Below, in pieces: positions 5,442-13,353 of a stretch of DNA of 15,496 bases (position 1 is the first letter of the stretch; each line of letters starts with the position of its first letter). Under the pieces are notes generated by a model. That model was given only the letters and a program-made list of their open reading frames with translations. It was not told where the DNA came from and ran no database searches. A program made the translations under genes and the position numbers. The DNA lies in contig DNDO01000175.1 of the NCBI GenBank assembly GCA_003484265.1, positions 1-15,496 on the forward strand, given 5' to 3'. This stretch comes from Anaerolineae bacterium (GTDB lineage Bacteria > Chloroflexota > Anaerolineae > Anaerolineales > Villigracilaceae).

Positions 5442-8045
5442 TTATTCATAATGAACTGCTTCTAGAATCTTTACTTTCGATGCGCGTCGAGATGGGAAGA
5501 TCGCTGCGATCTGGGAAATAATCACAGCTGCGATCAAACTGATCAGAATGCCCTCGGGTGGCATGACAAATGTAAGTTGGTATCCTGACATGGTAGTCAT
5601 CCCGATGAATAATATCCGTGCCAAAACCATACCTGTGCCGACACCAAGGACACCTCCAATAACTCCTATCAAGCCTGCTTCTGCTAATACCATGTATATG
5701 ATCTGAGCACGAGTCATGCCTATGGCGCGTAACATTCCGATTTCCCGGGTTCGTTCGATGACGCTCATGGTTAGTGTGTTGACGATACCGAGCGAGCCTA
5801 CCACAATGGAAATCAACGCCATCACATCGAACATGCTGAATGCCTGGTCCATCAAGGTCAGTGCCTGCTCACGAATGGATGTGTTGGAGATCAATATCAG
5901 TCTATAACGCTTTCCATACAAGTCATCTATCCGTCGTTTTACTTCATCAATGGATTGCCCTTCATTAACTTTGATGAAAAAAGTGCTCGCATCATTGATG
6001 CGGAAGTAGCGCTTCATATCATCCCAAGTGCCTTGTACCACGAGGCCTTGGTTGTAAAAATCTACCACGACGGCGGCAATCTCGAAGGCAAGATAACCGC
6101 TGCGTGTTCGCAGTTCGATATAGTCACCGGTTTTGAGTCCGTATTTTTCAGACAGAACACTCGATATTAGAATTGCGTTACCTTTTTGCAGACGTTGGAC
6201 TACCTGCTCGGTATTGGTATTATCATCGCTAAAGACGAAATCTGTCACTCGAGCATAGGCGACCGGGTCCAATGCCATGAAATTAATCTGCTCGACGCCG
6301 TCGGCGGTCTGCCAGTCGACGTTGAAATATCGGATGGGGGCAACAGCCTCAACACCTGGTACTGAATCGATTCGCTGTCCCACGTCGCTTCGCATGGGAA
6401 CAGACGAACTGGCGAAGATGTCGCCACCTATGTAGGCTGACATCCAATTCCGCAAATCTCCCGCAAAGGATTCGGTCATACTTCGTGTCATTATTACCAT
6501 AGCGACACCGACCATGAGCGCCGCGACAGTTAATGTGGTTCTTTGACGTGAGCGTTGGATGTTCCGGCTTCCCAGACTGCCGCTGGCACCGTAAATCCAC
6601 TTGATTATCGGTCGTGTTATTTTTTCCCAACTGTGGACAGTATTGGGTATTAGCAAAGTTGCGCCGCTGAATAGTCCGAATACAGTCAGACTTCCCAGAC
6701 GGAATTGAACATCAAATGGAAATGGATTGGCGATCAATAATACGGTAGAAATTACAAGCAGGGTAATACCCAGTTTCCATCCCTCGCTGATCAGCCAACC
6801 TTCACCTGATTTGCCGCGAACACGCAGTGCTTCCATGGGAGAAATTCGTCCTGCCTGCCATGCCGGTATGCCTGCAGCTAGGAACGTTACGAAAACCCCC
6901 GCGGTCCAACTAAAAAACATGTCGTTGAAAGGTACCTCAACGAAGGATAATTCCTGGTTGAGGATCACGCCCATCAAGGTCGTTAATCCGCGTGCAAGTG
7001 CCATACCCAGGCTGATACCCGCCATTGATCCAAATATGCCGAGAGCGCCAGCTTCGAGCAAGATCAATCCGGTCACCTGATTGCGAGTCATACCAATTGT
7101 GCGGAGCATGCCGAATTCGCGTGTGCGCTCTATAACCGTCATGGCGAAGGCGTTAAATATCAGAAAAGCTCCGACAAACAGGGCAATACCACTCATGAAG
7201 TTCAGCCCGATTTGATAATTCTGCAGCATCTGGGTCATGCGCTCACCTTGACTGGACGGATAGGTAACGGACAAACCCCGCCCTATGCGTAACTGAAGAT
7301 TGTTCTTAAGAGTGTCCAATTCAATAGGAGACGGGTTCGGATCCGTTGTAAGAATATCCACCTGATCAAGTTCACCGGTACGGTTGAAGAGTTCCTGCGC
7401 AGCCAGTAATCGTATTATTCCGAACGATCCATTATTGATCTGTCCGGCACCTTCGCGTGCGATCAAGCCAATGATCTTCAAGGACTCTACACCATTGGGT
7501 GTGATAATTTCAAGCCAGTCACCAACTTGAAGTCCTTTGTCAACAGCGTAGGTTTCTACAAGAACGACTTCCCTCTTTGTAGAATTGTCCTGCAAAAAAA
7601 TACCTGTTACCAGTTTATATTCCCTAAGGCTTGGATCCATTGCTGGATCAATGCCGTGTAAAGTCAGCCCTCCTGTTCCCTGTGTGCCAAAAAGCCCGAA
7701 CGCAATCTGCTCGGGGGATGCGTCATCAGCTGCAATCGTGGTGATGTGTAAAATGGGAGATGCGACTTCAACATTGGGAATGTTTCTTATTGTGCGCAAT
7801 ACAATATCGGGGAAACCGGACGTTGACTGACTCGAGGTGGTAACAGTTAATTTTGCGCTTCCCGATGTGTTCGAAAAGAGACGCATGATAGAGTTGAGCG
7901 CGGCTCTATTGGTAACGCTGATGGAAAGCATGACTGCAACACCAAGGACGATCCCAAACCCGCTAAGGATAAATCGCAGCCAGCGTGCTCTAATTGAACG
8001 CAGGGTTAGATATCGAATTTGCCGCAGAAGGGTCATTAAGCTCAC
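5442..8045 (-). CDS. Double-FtsX ABC transporter permease (LolCE/MacB superfamily)
   Basis: This 867-residue integral membrane protein contains two FtsX units. The first has an N-terminal segment (about 24-44), an extracytoplasmic domain (about 50-270) and three segments with coupling motif ERTREFGMLRTIGMTR at 306-321. Two further segments (about 425-470) link it to the second unit, which has a segment near 503-521, a second outer domain (about 525-730) and three segments with ERTREIGMLRAIGMTR at 764-779. The near-identical repeat shows an internal duplication, giving about ten membrane segments. One chain can thus replace the permease dimer. The GTG at 8045 overlaps the ATPase stop; an ATG at 8036, nine bases on, with GTGAG four bases before it, is an equally possible start. 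The stop lies 7 bp from the terminator stem. It likely extracts or releases a lipid-linked or hydrophobic substrate at the outer leaflet; the substrate is unknown. Confidence 0.92.
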   Translation of the reverse strand: MSLMTLLRQIRYLTLRSIRARWLRFILSGFGIVLGVAVMLSISVTNRAALNSIMRLFSNTSGSAKLTVTTSSQSTSGFPDIVLRTIRNIPNVEVASPILHITTIAADDASPEQIAFGLFGTQGTGGLTLHGIDPAMDPSLREYKLVTGIFLQDNSTKREVVLVETYAVDKGLQVGDWLEIITPNGVESLKIIGLIAREGAGQINNGSFGIIRLLAAQELFNRTGELDQVDILTTDPNPSPIELDTLKNNLQLRIGRGLSVTYPSSQGERMTQMLQNYQIGLNFMSGIALFVGAFLIFNAFAMTVIERTREFGMLRTIGMTRNQVTGLILLEAGALGIFGSMAGISLGMALARGLTTLMGVILNQELSFVEVPFNDMFFSWTAGVFVTFLAAGIPAWQAGRISPMEALRVRGKSGEGWLISEGWKLGITLLVISTVLLIANPFPFDVQFRLGSLTVFGLFSGATLLIPNTVHSWEKITRPIIKWIYGASGSLGSRNIQRSRQRTTLTVAALMVGVAMVIMTRSMTESFAGDLRNWMSAYIGGDIFASSSVPMRSDVGQRIDSVPGVEAVAPIRYFNVDWQTADGVEQINFMALDPVAYARVTDFVFSDDNTNTEQVVQRLQKGNAILISSVLSEKYGLKTGDYIELRTRSGYLAFEIAAVVVDFYNQGLVVQGTWDDMKRYFRINDASTFFIKVNEGQSIDEVKRRIDDLYGKRYRLILISNTSIREQALTLMDQAFSMFDVMALISIVVGSLGIVNTLTMSVIERTREIGMLRAIGMTRAQIIYMVLAEAGLIGVIGGVLGVGTGMVLARILFIGMTTMSGYQLTFVMPPEGILISLIAAVIISQIAAIFPSRRASKVKILEAVHYE

Positions 8046-8791
8046 GATTCTAACGCTTGCATCGTTGACATGATCCCGCTCATTCGCTCGTTCAGCGGTG
8101 TTTTTGATGATGGCTTGAATTCCTTTACGATATTGCCATCGCGCAGGAAGATGACGCGCGCAGCATAGGATGCAGCGCGCGGGTCATGAGTTACAACGAT
8201 TACAGTTTGACTGAGTTCGCGGCACGAGCGTTGGAGAAGCTCCATGATGGATGTGCCGGTCCGGGTGTCAAGATTGCCTGTCGGCTCATCTGCCAACAGG
8301 ATCGCTGGTTCGGTTACTAGGGCTCTAGCTATGGCGACACGTTGTTGTTCACCGCCAGAGAGCTGGTCCGGTTTGTGGCTCCTCCGATCGTGCAGCCCGA
8401 CTAGGTCGAGAAGATGGTTAAGCCGTTCTTCATATTCGTTCGGATTCTTTCCGTCGATGATTAAGGGCAGCAAAATGTTTTCTTCTGCAGTCAGGGTGGG
8501 GAGCAAGTTGAAGAACTGGAATACAAAACCAACGTTATGACGGCGGGCAAGAGTAGCCTGGTACTCGGTCAATTGGGAAAGGTGTGCGTCACCCAGGGTT
8601 ACCTCGCCATCAGATGGAGAATCCAGTCCTCCCAATAAATGAAGAAGCGTGGATTTTCCACTTCCGCTCGGACCCATAATTGCTATAAATTCTCCCTGCT
8701 TCACTTCGAAGTTTATCCCTTTAAGCGCCTCAACGACGTGTTCGCCGAGTTGATATTCTTTTCGCAGTTTGCTAGCTTTCAAAATCGACAT
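8042..8791 (-). CDS. LolD/MacB-type ABC transporter ATP-binding protein
   Basis: This 249-residue ATPase has Walker A GPSGSGKST (40-48), Q-loop Q92 in FVFQFFNLL, signature LSGGEQQR (144-151), Walker B ILLADEPTGNLD (from 164) and switch H202. FNLLPTLTAEEN after the Q-loop is typical of the LolD/FtsE/MacB group. A C-terminal extension of about 25 polar residues follows the usual end near residue 222. GGAG (8800-8797) is five bases before the ATG. Its stop overlaps the double-FtsX permease start, so the two are surely partners. It lies 21 bases after the dikinase-like gene and therefore shares its transcript. It differs clearly from the ATPase at 2353, so the two operons hold separate exporters, not a recent duplication. 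Confidence 0.95.
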   Translation of the reverse strand: MSILKASKLRKEYQLGEHVVEALKGINFEVKQGEFIAIMGPSGSGKSTLLHLLGGLDSPSDGEVTLGDAHLSQLTEYQATLARRHNVGFVFQFFNLLPTLTAEENILLPLIIDGKNPNEYEERLNHLLDLVGLHDRRSHKPDQLSGGEQQRVAIARALVTEPAILLADEPTGNLDTRTGTSIMELLQRSCRELSQTVIVVTHDPRAASYAARVIFLRDGNIVKEFKPSSKTPLNERMSGIMSTMQALES

Positions 8792-8812
8792 ATCGTCTCC
8801 GTTGTAACCTTA

Positions 8813-11143
8813 TTACTTATGGACCAGGATCTCACCTTTATGGCCATCCACTGTCACTATCGTTCCATCAGGAATTAGCGTTGCATTCTCAACTGAAACC
8901 ACAGCAGGGATATTATATTCACGCGCCACGATCGAGCTGTGTGAAAGCAATCCCCCGGATTCAGCCACCACTGCACCGGCGCGAGCGAAGAGGGGCGTCC
9001 AGCCAACGTCTGAGTAAGGAACAACCAGCACGTCACCTTGTTCGACCTTACCGAAATCCTGAATCCCCTTTACTACCTTTACTCTGCCTGTGTAATATCC
9101 GATGGATGTTGGGATGCCGCCAAGCAGGTCCATGTTAGGATCGCGTATCGGAGGAATCTCATCGCCATAGATAATGGTGGGAGTTAAGATATCACGAAAT
9201 CGTTCCATCTCGTATTTGTGTTTTTCTATTTCGGCACGTATATCTTTCTCTGGAGCAGTTCCATTTCCAAGACTCTTGACCTGATCGTACGTTAGAAAAA
9301 AAATATCATCCCTCGATTCGACCAGATTACGATGCGCGAAATGTTCACCCAAAGCCAGGAAGAAATAACGGAACAACCCATAACCGTATGTATATAAGCT
9401 GCTTACCTGTTCACGCAACAATCGAAACTCACGAGCTCTTTTATAAAATAATGTGAAAAATAAGTTGGCTTTCCCCTTCGACTTCAGATCAGACATTGTA
9501 ATTTTATTACTCTCCTCAGATGGTGCGTCAAACTCGGTTACGAGCTTCAATACCAAATCTGGGTTTTCGCGCCACGGTATCACAGAAAAGTCATTCCCAT
9601 TATCACTCAAATGACCAAATTTATTTATCATATCTGAAACATGTTTAGAAAAATCCCCCGCTTCTTTGATGTTCAGGAACTCTCGATATGATACTCTTCG
9701 AATCTTTTTCCTGAGTTCTATGGGAAGCGCCTGGAACTCAACATTGAGTCGGCGAAGGTGCGTTGCTGGGTCGTATTCCAGAATAATGTCCATACCTTTG
9801 GTCAAGTCAAAATTTGCAAACTCGACGTCCCGACTCTTAAGTTGTGACTTCAAAACATTGTTATACATTCCCATCATGAGCGGACCGAGCACATTAAAGT
9901 ATGCCGTCCTCTGCATAAGTTTATAATGATGTTCGATTGCAGTCAGGAGGTCAGATTCGGTCAATTGCTCAAGATTCAAATACGGGGTGGATTTTATGCG
10001 TTGTTCCAGTATGTTCAAAGCTCTGCGCATTTTCGGTGCAAATGTCCACTTATCATATATAAAATACAAAAGCCAGGGCAGTCTCATTAATGTTTTCGCA
10101 CTTGGTTTAAATGATGGTCTGGCGGCACCGCGAGGGAGAGAACCCATGATTATCTCAACGGATTCGCGTGGGAAACCCAGTTCTTCAAATATAGTCCCAA
10201 GTGTGCCCATGTTGAAATATGCACGGTAGTAGAACGATTTCGCTAGATCTTCGGGTTTTAATCCTATGTCGCCGGTAATCTCCTCGATCCATTCGATCCA
10301 GACGCTATTCACTAACGGAACATTGATCGAAAAGATTAATGGTTTTATCATGCCTGGCAAAAATTCACGCGAGATATGATTTGAGTATACGTTGAAGTTA
10401 TTAAGAGTTGTGATCTCACGTACCTGAACCCAATACAATTCGCTACCGTCATACACCCACTCAAGGTCCACACTTTGGCGAAGTTTTTTTGCAATAGTTC
10501 TTGTCGTCGTAATAACCTTTTGGATCAAATTTATGGGCATATTCGATCCTTCAGCTTTTTCCACCCAATATCCCCATTTATTTACCCATCGATATGGAGT
10601 TGCCCCAATTTGCACAAGTTGGGTCCCTTCACCATCTACAGCTTCGACGACTATTTCGTCAGCGCCGGTGACCGGGTTTTTACTGAGTGCCACACCAGAA
10701 TACACAGGTTTCACCATTTCCTGGATGATGACACCCATGGAAAGGTTCTGTGTCTGGAAATTATGTCTTTCCAGATAAATCTTCACTGCAGGTGATCGCG
10801 CTGAAGACCAAACGACCTTGATACCCTCAATGATATCCTTTGTACCTCGAACGTGAAGAACTGAATCAAATTGACCTGCAAATGAGCGGTCCATTCCATC
10901 TTCAATATTGGCGGAAGACCGGACTGCGTAACTGATCCCGGGGTCGATGATTTTAGAAAGTTCAAATTCAAGTTCTTTGATTACGTATCCGTCATTTTCT
11001 ATATATCGGTGGAATGCATCCCATTTGACGGCAAAGGTCTTGGGAACTCTCACCTTAAGCCTGGAAAGTTTCCAGATATTTTCCGCCTTATTTCCTGCGG
11101 TTGATGGAGGCGTGTACTTGCTGATGTCTAAGATAAGTCCCAT
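8813..11143 (-). CDS. Dikinase-like phosphotransferase (PEP-synthase / rifampin phosphotransferase type), unknown acceptor
   Basis: This 776-residue protein starts with an ATP-grasp PPDK_N-type domain (about 1-250): K19 in the opening loop, A73-V-R-S-S-A (73-78) followed by FAGQFDSVL, the segment MGVIIQEMV, and VDLEWVYDG then VQVREITT (239-246). A helical central region (about 255-690) includes FLPGMIKPLIFS. The C-terminus is a swivelling phosphohistidine domain with GGLLSHSSIVAREY, His735 being the expected phospho-carrier, 41 residues from the end. The PEP-binding TIM-barrel of true PEP synthase and PPDK is absent, so the order matches rifampin phosphotransferase: ATP's beta-phosphate would pass via His735 to an acceptor bound by the central region. 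VQVRE replaces the common QARP motif. It sits 15 bases after the PlsY-like gene and 21 before the ABC ATPase, which suggests a lipid-related or exported acceptor rather than central carbon metabolism. AGGAC lies six bases before the ATG. Confidence 0.85.
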   Translation of the reverse strand: MGLILDISKYTPPSTAGNKAENIWKLSRLKVRVPKTFAVKWDAFHRYIENDGYVIKELEFELSKIIDPGISYAVRSSANIEDGMDRSFAGQFDSVLHVRGTKDIIEGIKVVWSSARSPAVKIYLERHNFQTQNLSMGVIIQEMVKPVYSGVALSKNPVTGADEIVVEAVDGEGTQLVQIGATPYRWVNKWGYWVEKAEGSNMPINLIQKVITTTRTIAKKLRQSVDLEWVYDGSELYWVQVREITTLNNFNVYSNHISREFLPGMIKPLIFSINVPLVNSVWIEWIEEITGDIGLKPEDLAKSFYYRAYFNMGTLGTIFEELGFPRESVEIIMGSLPRGAARPSFKPSAKTLMRLPWLLYFIYDKWTFAPKMRRALNILEQRIKSTPYLNLEQLTESDLLTAIEHHYKLMQRTAYFNVLGPLMMGMYNNVLKSQLKSRDVEFANFDLTKGMDIILEYDPATHLRRLNVEFQALPIELRKKIRRVSYREFLNIKEAGDFSKHVSDMINKFGHLSDNGNDFSVIPWRENPDLVLKLVTEFDAPSEESNKITMSDLKSKGKANLFFTLFYKRAREFRLLREQVSSLYTYGYGLFRYFFLALGEHFAHRNLVESRDDIFFLTYDQVKSLGNGTAPEKDIRAEIEKHKYEMERFRDILTPTIIYGDEIPPIRDPNMDLLGGIPTSIGYYTGRVKVVKGIQDFGKVEQGDVLVVPYSDVGWTPLFARAGAVVAESGGLLSHSSIVAREYNIPAVVSVENATLIPDGTIVTVDGHKGEILVHK

Positions 11144-11158
11144 TATCGTCCTATGTGA

Positions 11159-11878
11159 TTATTTTATTTCCACCTTGAAGAACTTAGCAATCTTCAACAT
11201 CCCGCGTCCCATAGGGTTCGCCTTTAGTGTACCTAGCCCGTAATTAATATATTTCCCCTCTTTTTTGTATTTCATCGCAGTCTGATATTCGGGAATCATG
11301 GCGAGTAGAAAAAGAATATTTACGACGACTGCGTAGAGGATATATGCAAGATTCCCTTCTGTCTGCCACCAGAACCATGGTACGAGCAGCCATAACCATG
11401 ACAAGCTCGCAACTATCATGTTGCGGAAAACGACCATGCCCAGCAGAAGCCCGGCAATCGGAGTAATCAGAACTGCCAACCAATCAATGACTAATAATCC
11501 CCCAAGGATCGCTGAATATCCAGCCCCTCCATGAAATTGATAATAAATGGGCCATATATGGCCTGTTACCCCTCCGATTGCAGCGATTAGCATATAGGAT
11601 GATTGTTCAGGATACAACAGCCTGAAGGCGAGTGTGGGAAGGACAACTTTTAAAATATCGAGAGTTCCAACCGTTATCCCACCCTTTGCGCCCAGTAGGG
11701 TGCTGACCGTGTTGCCTCCAATGGAGACCGCCTTGTACTTTTCGTCTGTTCCATCAACGGCAACTTCGAAATCAGCAACATCTTTTCCCGTCCATCTTCT
11801 TACTATTATCCTTGCAAAAGAGATCGATCCAAGCAAATAGGATGCTGCCAAACTTAATGTTGCAATAAATAAATCCAT
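11159..11878 (-). CDS. PlsY-like membrane acyltransferase homologue with altered active-site motifs
   Basis: This 239-residue multi-span membrane protein aligns by eye with PlsY, the acyl-phosphate:glycerol-3-phosphate acyltransferase. YLLGSISFARII (14-25) matches motif 1 (GSIPFG-like), GGNT then GAKGG (54-67) falls where PlsY has GNPGATN, DILK (74-77) matches the conserved Asp/Lys, and GHIWPIYYQFHGGAG (106-120) matches GHxxPxFxxFKGGKG with the Lys replaced by Ala119. It is longer than usual PlsY (about 200), with an inserted polar stretch near 29-50 and a basic C-terminal tail. It may acylate another acceptor, or bind lipid without the standard reaction. AGGAGG lies five bases before the ATG. 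It is first in an operon with a phosphotransferase and an ABC exporter. Homology to PlsY is likely; the reaction is uncertain. Confidence 0.75.
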   Translation of the reverse strand: MDLFIATLSLAASYLLGSISFARIIVRRWTGKDVADFEVAVDGTDEKYKAVSIGGNTVSTLLGAKGGITVGTLDILKVVLPTLAFRLLYPEQSSYMLIAAIGGVTGHIWPIYYQFHGGAGYSAILGGLLVIDWLAVLITPIAGLLLGMVVFRNMIVASLSWLWLLVPWFWWQTEGNLAYILYAVVVNILFLLAMIPEYQTAMKYKKEGKYINYGLGTLKANPMGRGMLKIAKFFKVEIK

Positions 11879-11883
11879 GTTTG

Positions 11884-11889
11884 CCTCCT
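11884..11889 (-). promoter_or_regulatory. Strong Shine-Dalgarno of the PlsY-like gene
   Basis: The minus strand reads AGGAGG here, ending five bases before the ATG at 11878. It is the best ribosome binding site in this operon and marks its first gene. Confidence 0.8.
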
Positions 11890-11917
11890 GGAGATTCTTG
11901 GGATCATTTTGCCGTGA

Positions 11918-11934
11918 TCAGGAATATCTCCTGA
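11918..11934. promoter_or_regulatory. Inverted repeat upstream of the PlsY-like operon
   Basis: TCAGGA and TCCTGA form a perfect six-base inverted repeat around ATATC, 40-56 bases before the operon's first start codon. A possible minus-strand -10 (TATGAT, 11945-11940) lies just upstream and a weaker pair, TTGGTA then GATATT, overlaps it. It could be an operator or a small leader hairpin. No U-tract follows, so it is not a terminator. Confidence 0.35.
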
Positions 11935-11980
11935 AGTCGATCATACTACCAAATGAATAACAGAACAGGTAAAAAGGTGC

Positions 11981-12565
11981 TTATTGAGGAGGGGTGGTGA
12001 AATAACGAATATTGTCCTCCATGTTCAAGATACCATATTTACCTGTGTCCTTCAAATCCAAGTGCTCGAAAAGGAATATATGAGGCGGGTAAAAGGTAAA
12101 AAGGGAGAACGTGATAATCAAAAGAGAAAGTACACCGACCGCAATGGTGTTATATTTTGTTTCAAGTTTAGTGCGTGTTAATAGTTTGTAGCTAATAATT
12201 TGTCCTGTTAGGACGGCCAGGTAGAATAGAGATAAATCCACTGCAAAAATATAATTCCCGACAATCGGAGCATAAATGTACCAGCCGACAACAATTACCA
12301 GGGGCATGATGAACAAACTGGCAGTTTTTGCAATTAGATAATTGTTGACTTTATCGCGGACATACGTATATTCCACCAACGAAAAAACTAACCCGGGGAA
12401 GAAGACCATTTTTAAGTGTTCCCATGTACTTTCGTTGACAGCAGAAAAATATGCGACTACATTACTCGAGAAATTACTGAACTCGTATGTGAAATGCAGT
12501 GCTGCGCCTACAACTCCGATGAAAAAAAAACCTCCAATTTCCCATAATAGTAATTTATTTTTCAT
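11981..12565 (-). CDS. DUF6512-type integral membrane protein
   Basis: This 194-residue protein has about five or six hydrophobic segments (near 8-26, 52-66, 82-100, 107-125, 140-160). After the first segment comes VNESTWEHLK (43-52), the hallmark I associate with the DUF6512 family of membrane proteins of unknown function. No catalytic motif is visible, though the conserved Glu and His in that loop could bind metal. AAGGA lies six bases before the ATG and overlaps the stop codon of the HupE-like gene, so the two are co-transcribed and translationally linked. That pairing hints at a role related to nickel or cobalt uptake, but this is inference. The 103 bp between its stop and the PlsY-like start contain no clear terminator, so read-through into that operon is possible. 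Confidence 0.82.
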   Translation of the reverse strand: MKNKLLLWEIGGFFFIGVVGAALHFTYEFSNFSSNVVAYFSAVNESTWEHLKMVFFPGLVFSLVEYTYVRDKVNNYLIAKTASLFIMPLVIVVGWYIYAPIVGNYIFAVDLSLFYLAVLTGQIISYKLLTRTKLETKYNTIAVGVLSLLIITFSLFTFYPPHIFLFEHLDLKDTGKYGILNMEDNIRYFTTPPQ

Positions 12566-12574
12566 GACAGGTCC

Positions 12575-13186
12575 TTATAGTAAGCCGATAATTATTAGCA
12601 TGCCAACTAATGCGATCAAGCCTCCGCTTATGCGCAGGATGATCTTTCCACTGTTGTAGTGCTTGGCAATATCCCCAATCACGACGCCAGCAATATGAAT
12701 CAAAGCTGTTCCGGTTAGAAACCCGAAGGCATACTTTATGGGTTCAGCAGTTAGAGGCATTTCTGATCCGTGGGCGTATCCGTGGAATATAGCGAAAAAA
12801 CCAACACCTAGCATGGCAAGAGGAGTGCGTAATTTCCGGTCTAAAGCAATGATCAAGCCCAGAATGAAGAGTGAAGCGGCGATTCCAACTTCAGTAGAAG
12901 TAAGCCCAATATTTATTAACCCTAGACCGCCGCCTACAGCCATTACTAAAACAAAGGTTGCCGGTACAGTCCAGATTGCGCGACCTCCTATCTGGGCACT
13001 TAAAATACCCACACTGAGCATGGCTAAAAAGTGATCGTAGCCAAGGACTGGATGAACCAAACCTGTCAGGAAGCTGCCAAACGGAGTATTACCTCCATCA
13101 TGAGCATATACGACGCTGGGTATAGAGCTCAAGAGTAGGGCGATCAAAGTGGAGTGGATTAGGTGTTTGTTGGTAAATTTTCTCAT
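12575..13186 (-). CDS. hupE: HupE/UreJ-family nickel/cobalt permease
   Basis: This 203-residue membrane protein shows the family signatures HPVLGYDHFLAM (45-56) and FHGYAHGSE (134-142), plus H164 in a later segment. These His/Asp/Glu clusters are the presumed metal-binding sites. An N-terminal signal-like segment (about 10-28, ending near A28-H-D) precedes a His/Asp-containing outer loop, and six further hydrophobic segments follow. HupE/UreJ proteins import nickel (or cobalt) for hydrogenase or urease maturation. No nickel enzyme or its accessory genes lie in this window, so the user of the metal is elsewhere or unknown. GAGGAG is 11 bases before the ATG, a somewhat long spacing. It is divergent from the dehydrogenase gene across 167 AT-rich bases, and the DUF6512 gene follows after nine bases. 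Confidence 0.9.
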   Translation of the reverse strand: MRKFTNKHLIHSTLIALLLSSIPSVVYAHDGGNTPFGSFLTGLVHPVLGYDHFLAMLSVGILSAQIGGRAIWTVPATFVLVMAVGGGLGLINIGLTSTEVGIAASLFILGLIIALDRKLRTPLAMLGVGFFAIFHGYAHGSEMPLTAEPIKYAFGFLTGTALIHIAGVVIGDIAKHYNSGKIILRISGGLIALVGMLIIIGLL

Positions 13187-13273
13187 AAATGCGGTGTCTC
13201 CTCGGAATATAAGGTGATTTTCTTCTTCTATTGTAGTTTAATTTAATAAATTTATCCTAAGAGAATAATAAAT

Positions 13274-13301
13274 TAGACTTACATCACATAGCCTATATAA
13301 T
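13274..13301 (+). promoter_or_regulatory. Candidate promoter of the dehydrogenase gene
   Basis: TAGACT (13274-13279, four of six match TTGACA), a 16-base spacer and a perfect TATAAT (13296-13301) lie 53 bases before the ATG at 13354. A second -10-like box, TAAAAT (13342-13347), ends six bases before the ATG and would give a leaderless message. The divergent gap 13187-13353 is very AT-rich and must also hold the hupE promoter, for which TACAAT on the minus strand near 13234 is only a weak candidate. Confidence 0.4.
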
Positions 13302-13353
13302 TATTTCATAAAATCACTTATTAATAATATTGTATCAAGAGTAAAATAGAGCT

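Noticed and set aside
2353..8791. The two exporter operons as a recent inverted duplication
   Set aside because: The ATPases differ throughout outside the shared motifs, and one permease is a single FtsX unit while the other is a fused pair, so they are distant homologues.
10475..10795. 106-codon plus-strand open frame
   Set aside because: It is antisense to the ATP-grasp domain of the dikinase-like gene; its composition looks like a shadow frame.
8813..11143. Reading the dikinase-like gene as a true PEP synthase (ppsA)
   Set aside because: The protein ends right after the phosphohistidine domain and lacks the C-terminal PEP/pyruvate-binding barrel required for that reaction.
13187..13353. 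Possible riboswitch or NikR-type operator between hupE and the dehydrogenase gene
   Set aside because: The gap is AT-rich with only short AT palindromes such as TTATTAATAA (13318-13327). I saw no cobalamin or nickel riboswitch core and no GTATGA-TCATAC pair.
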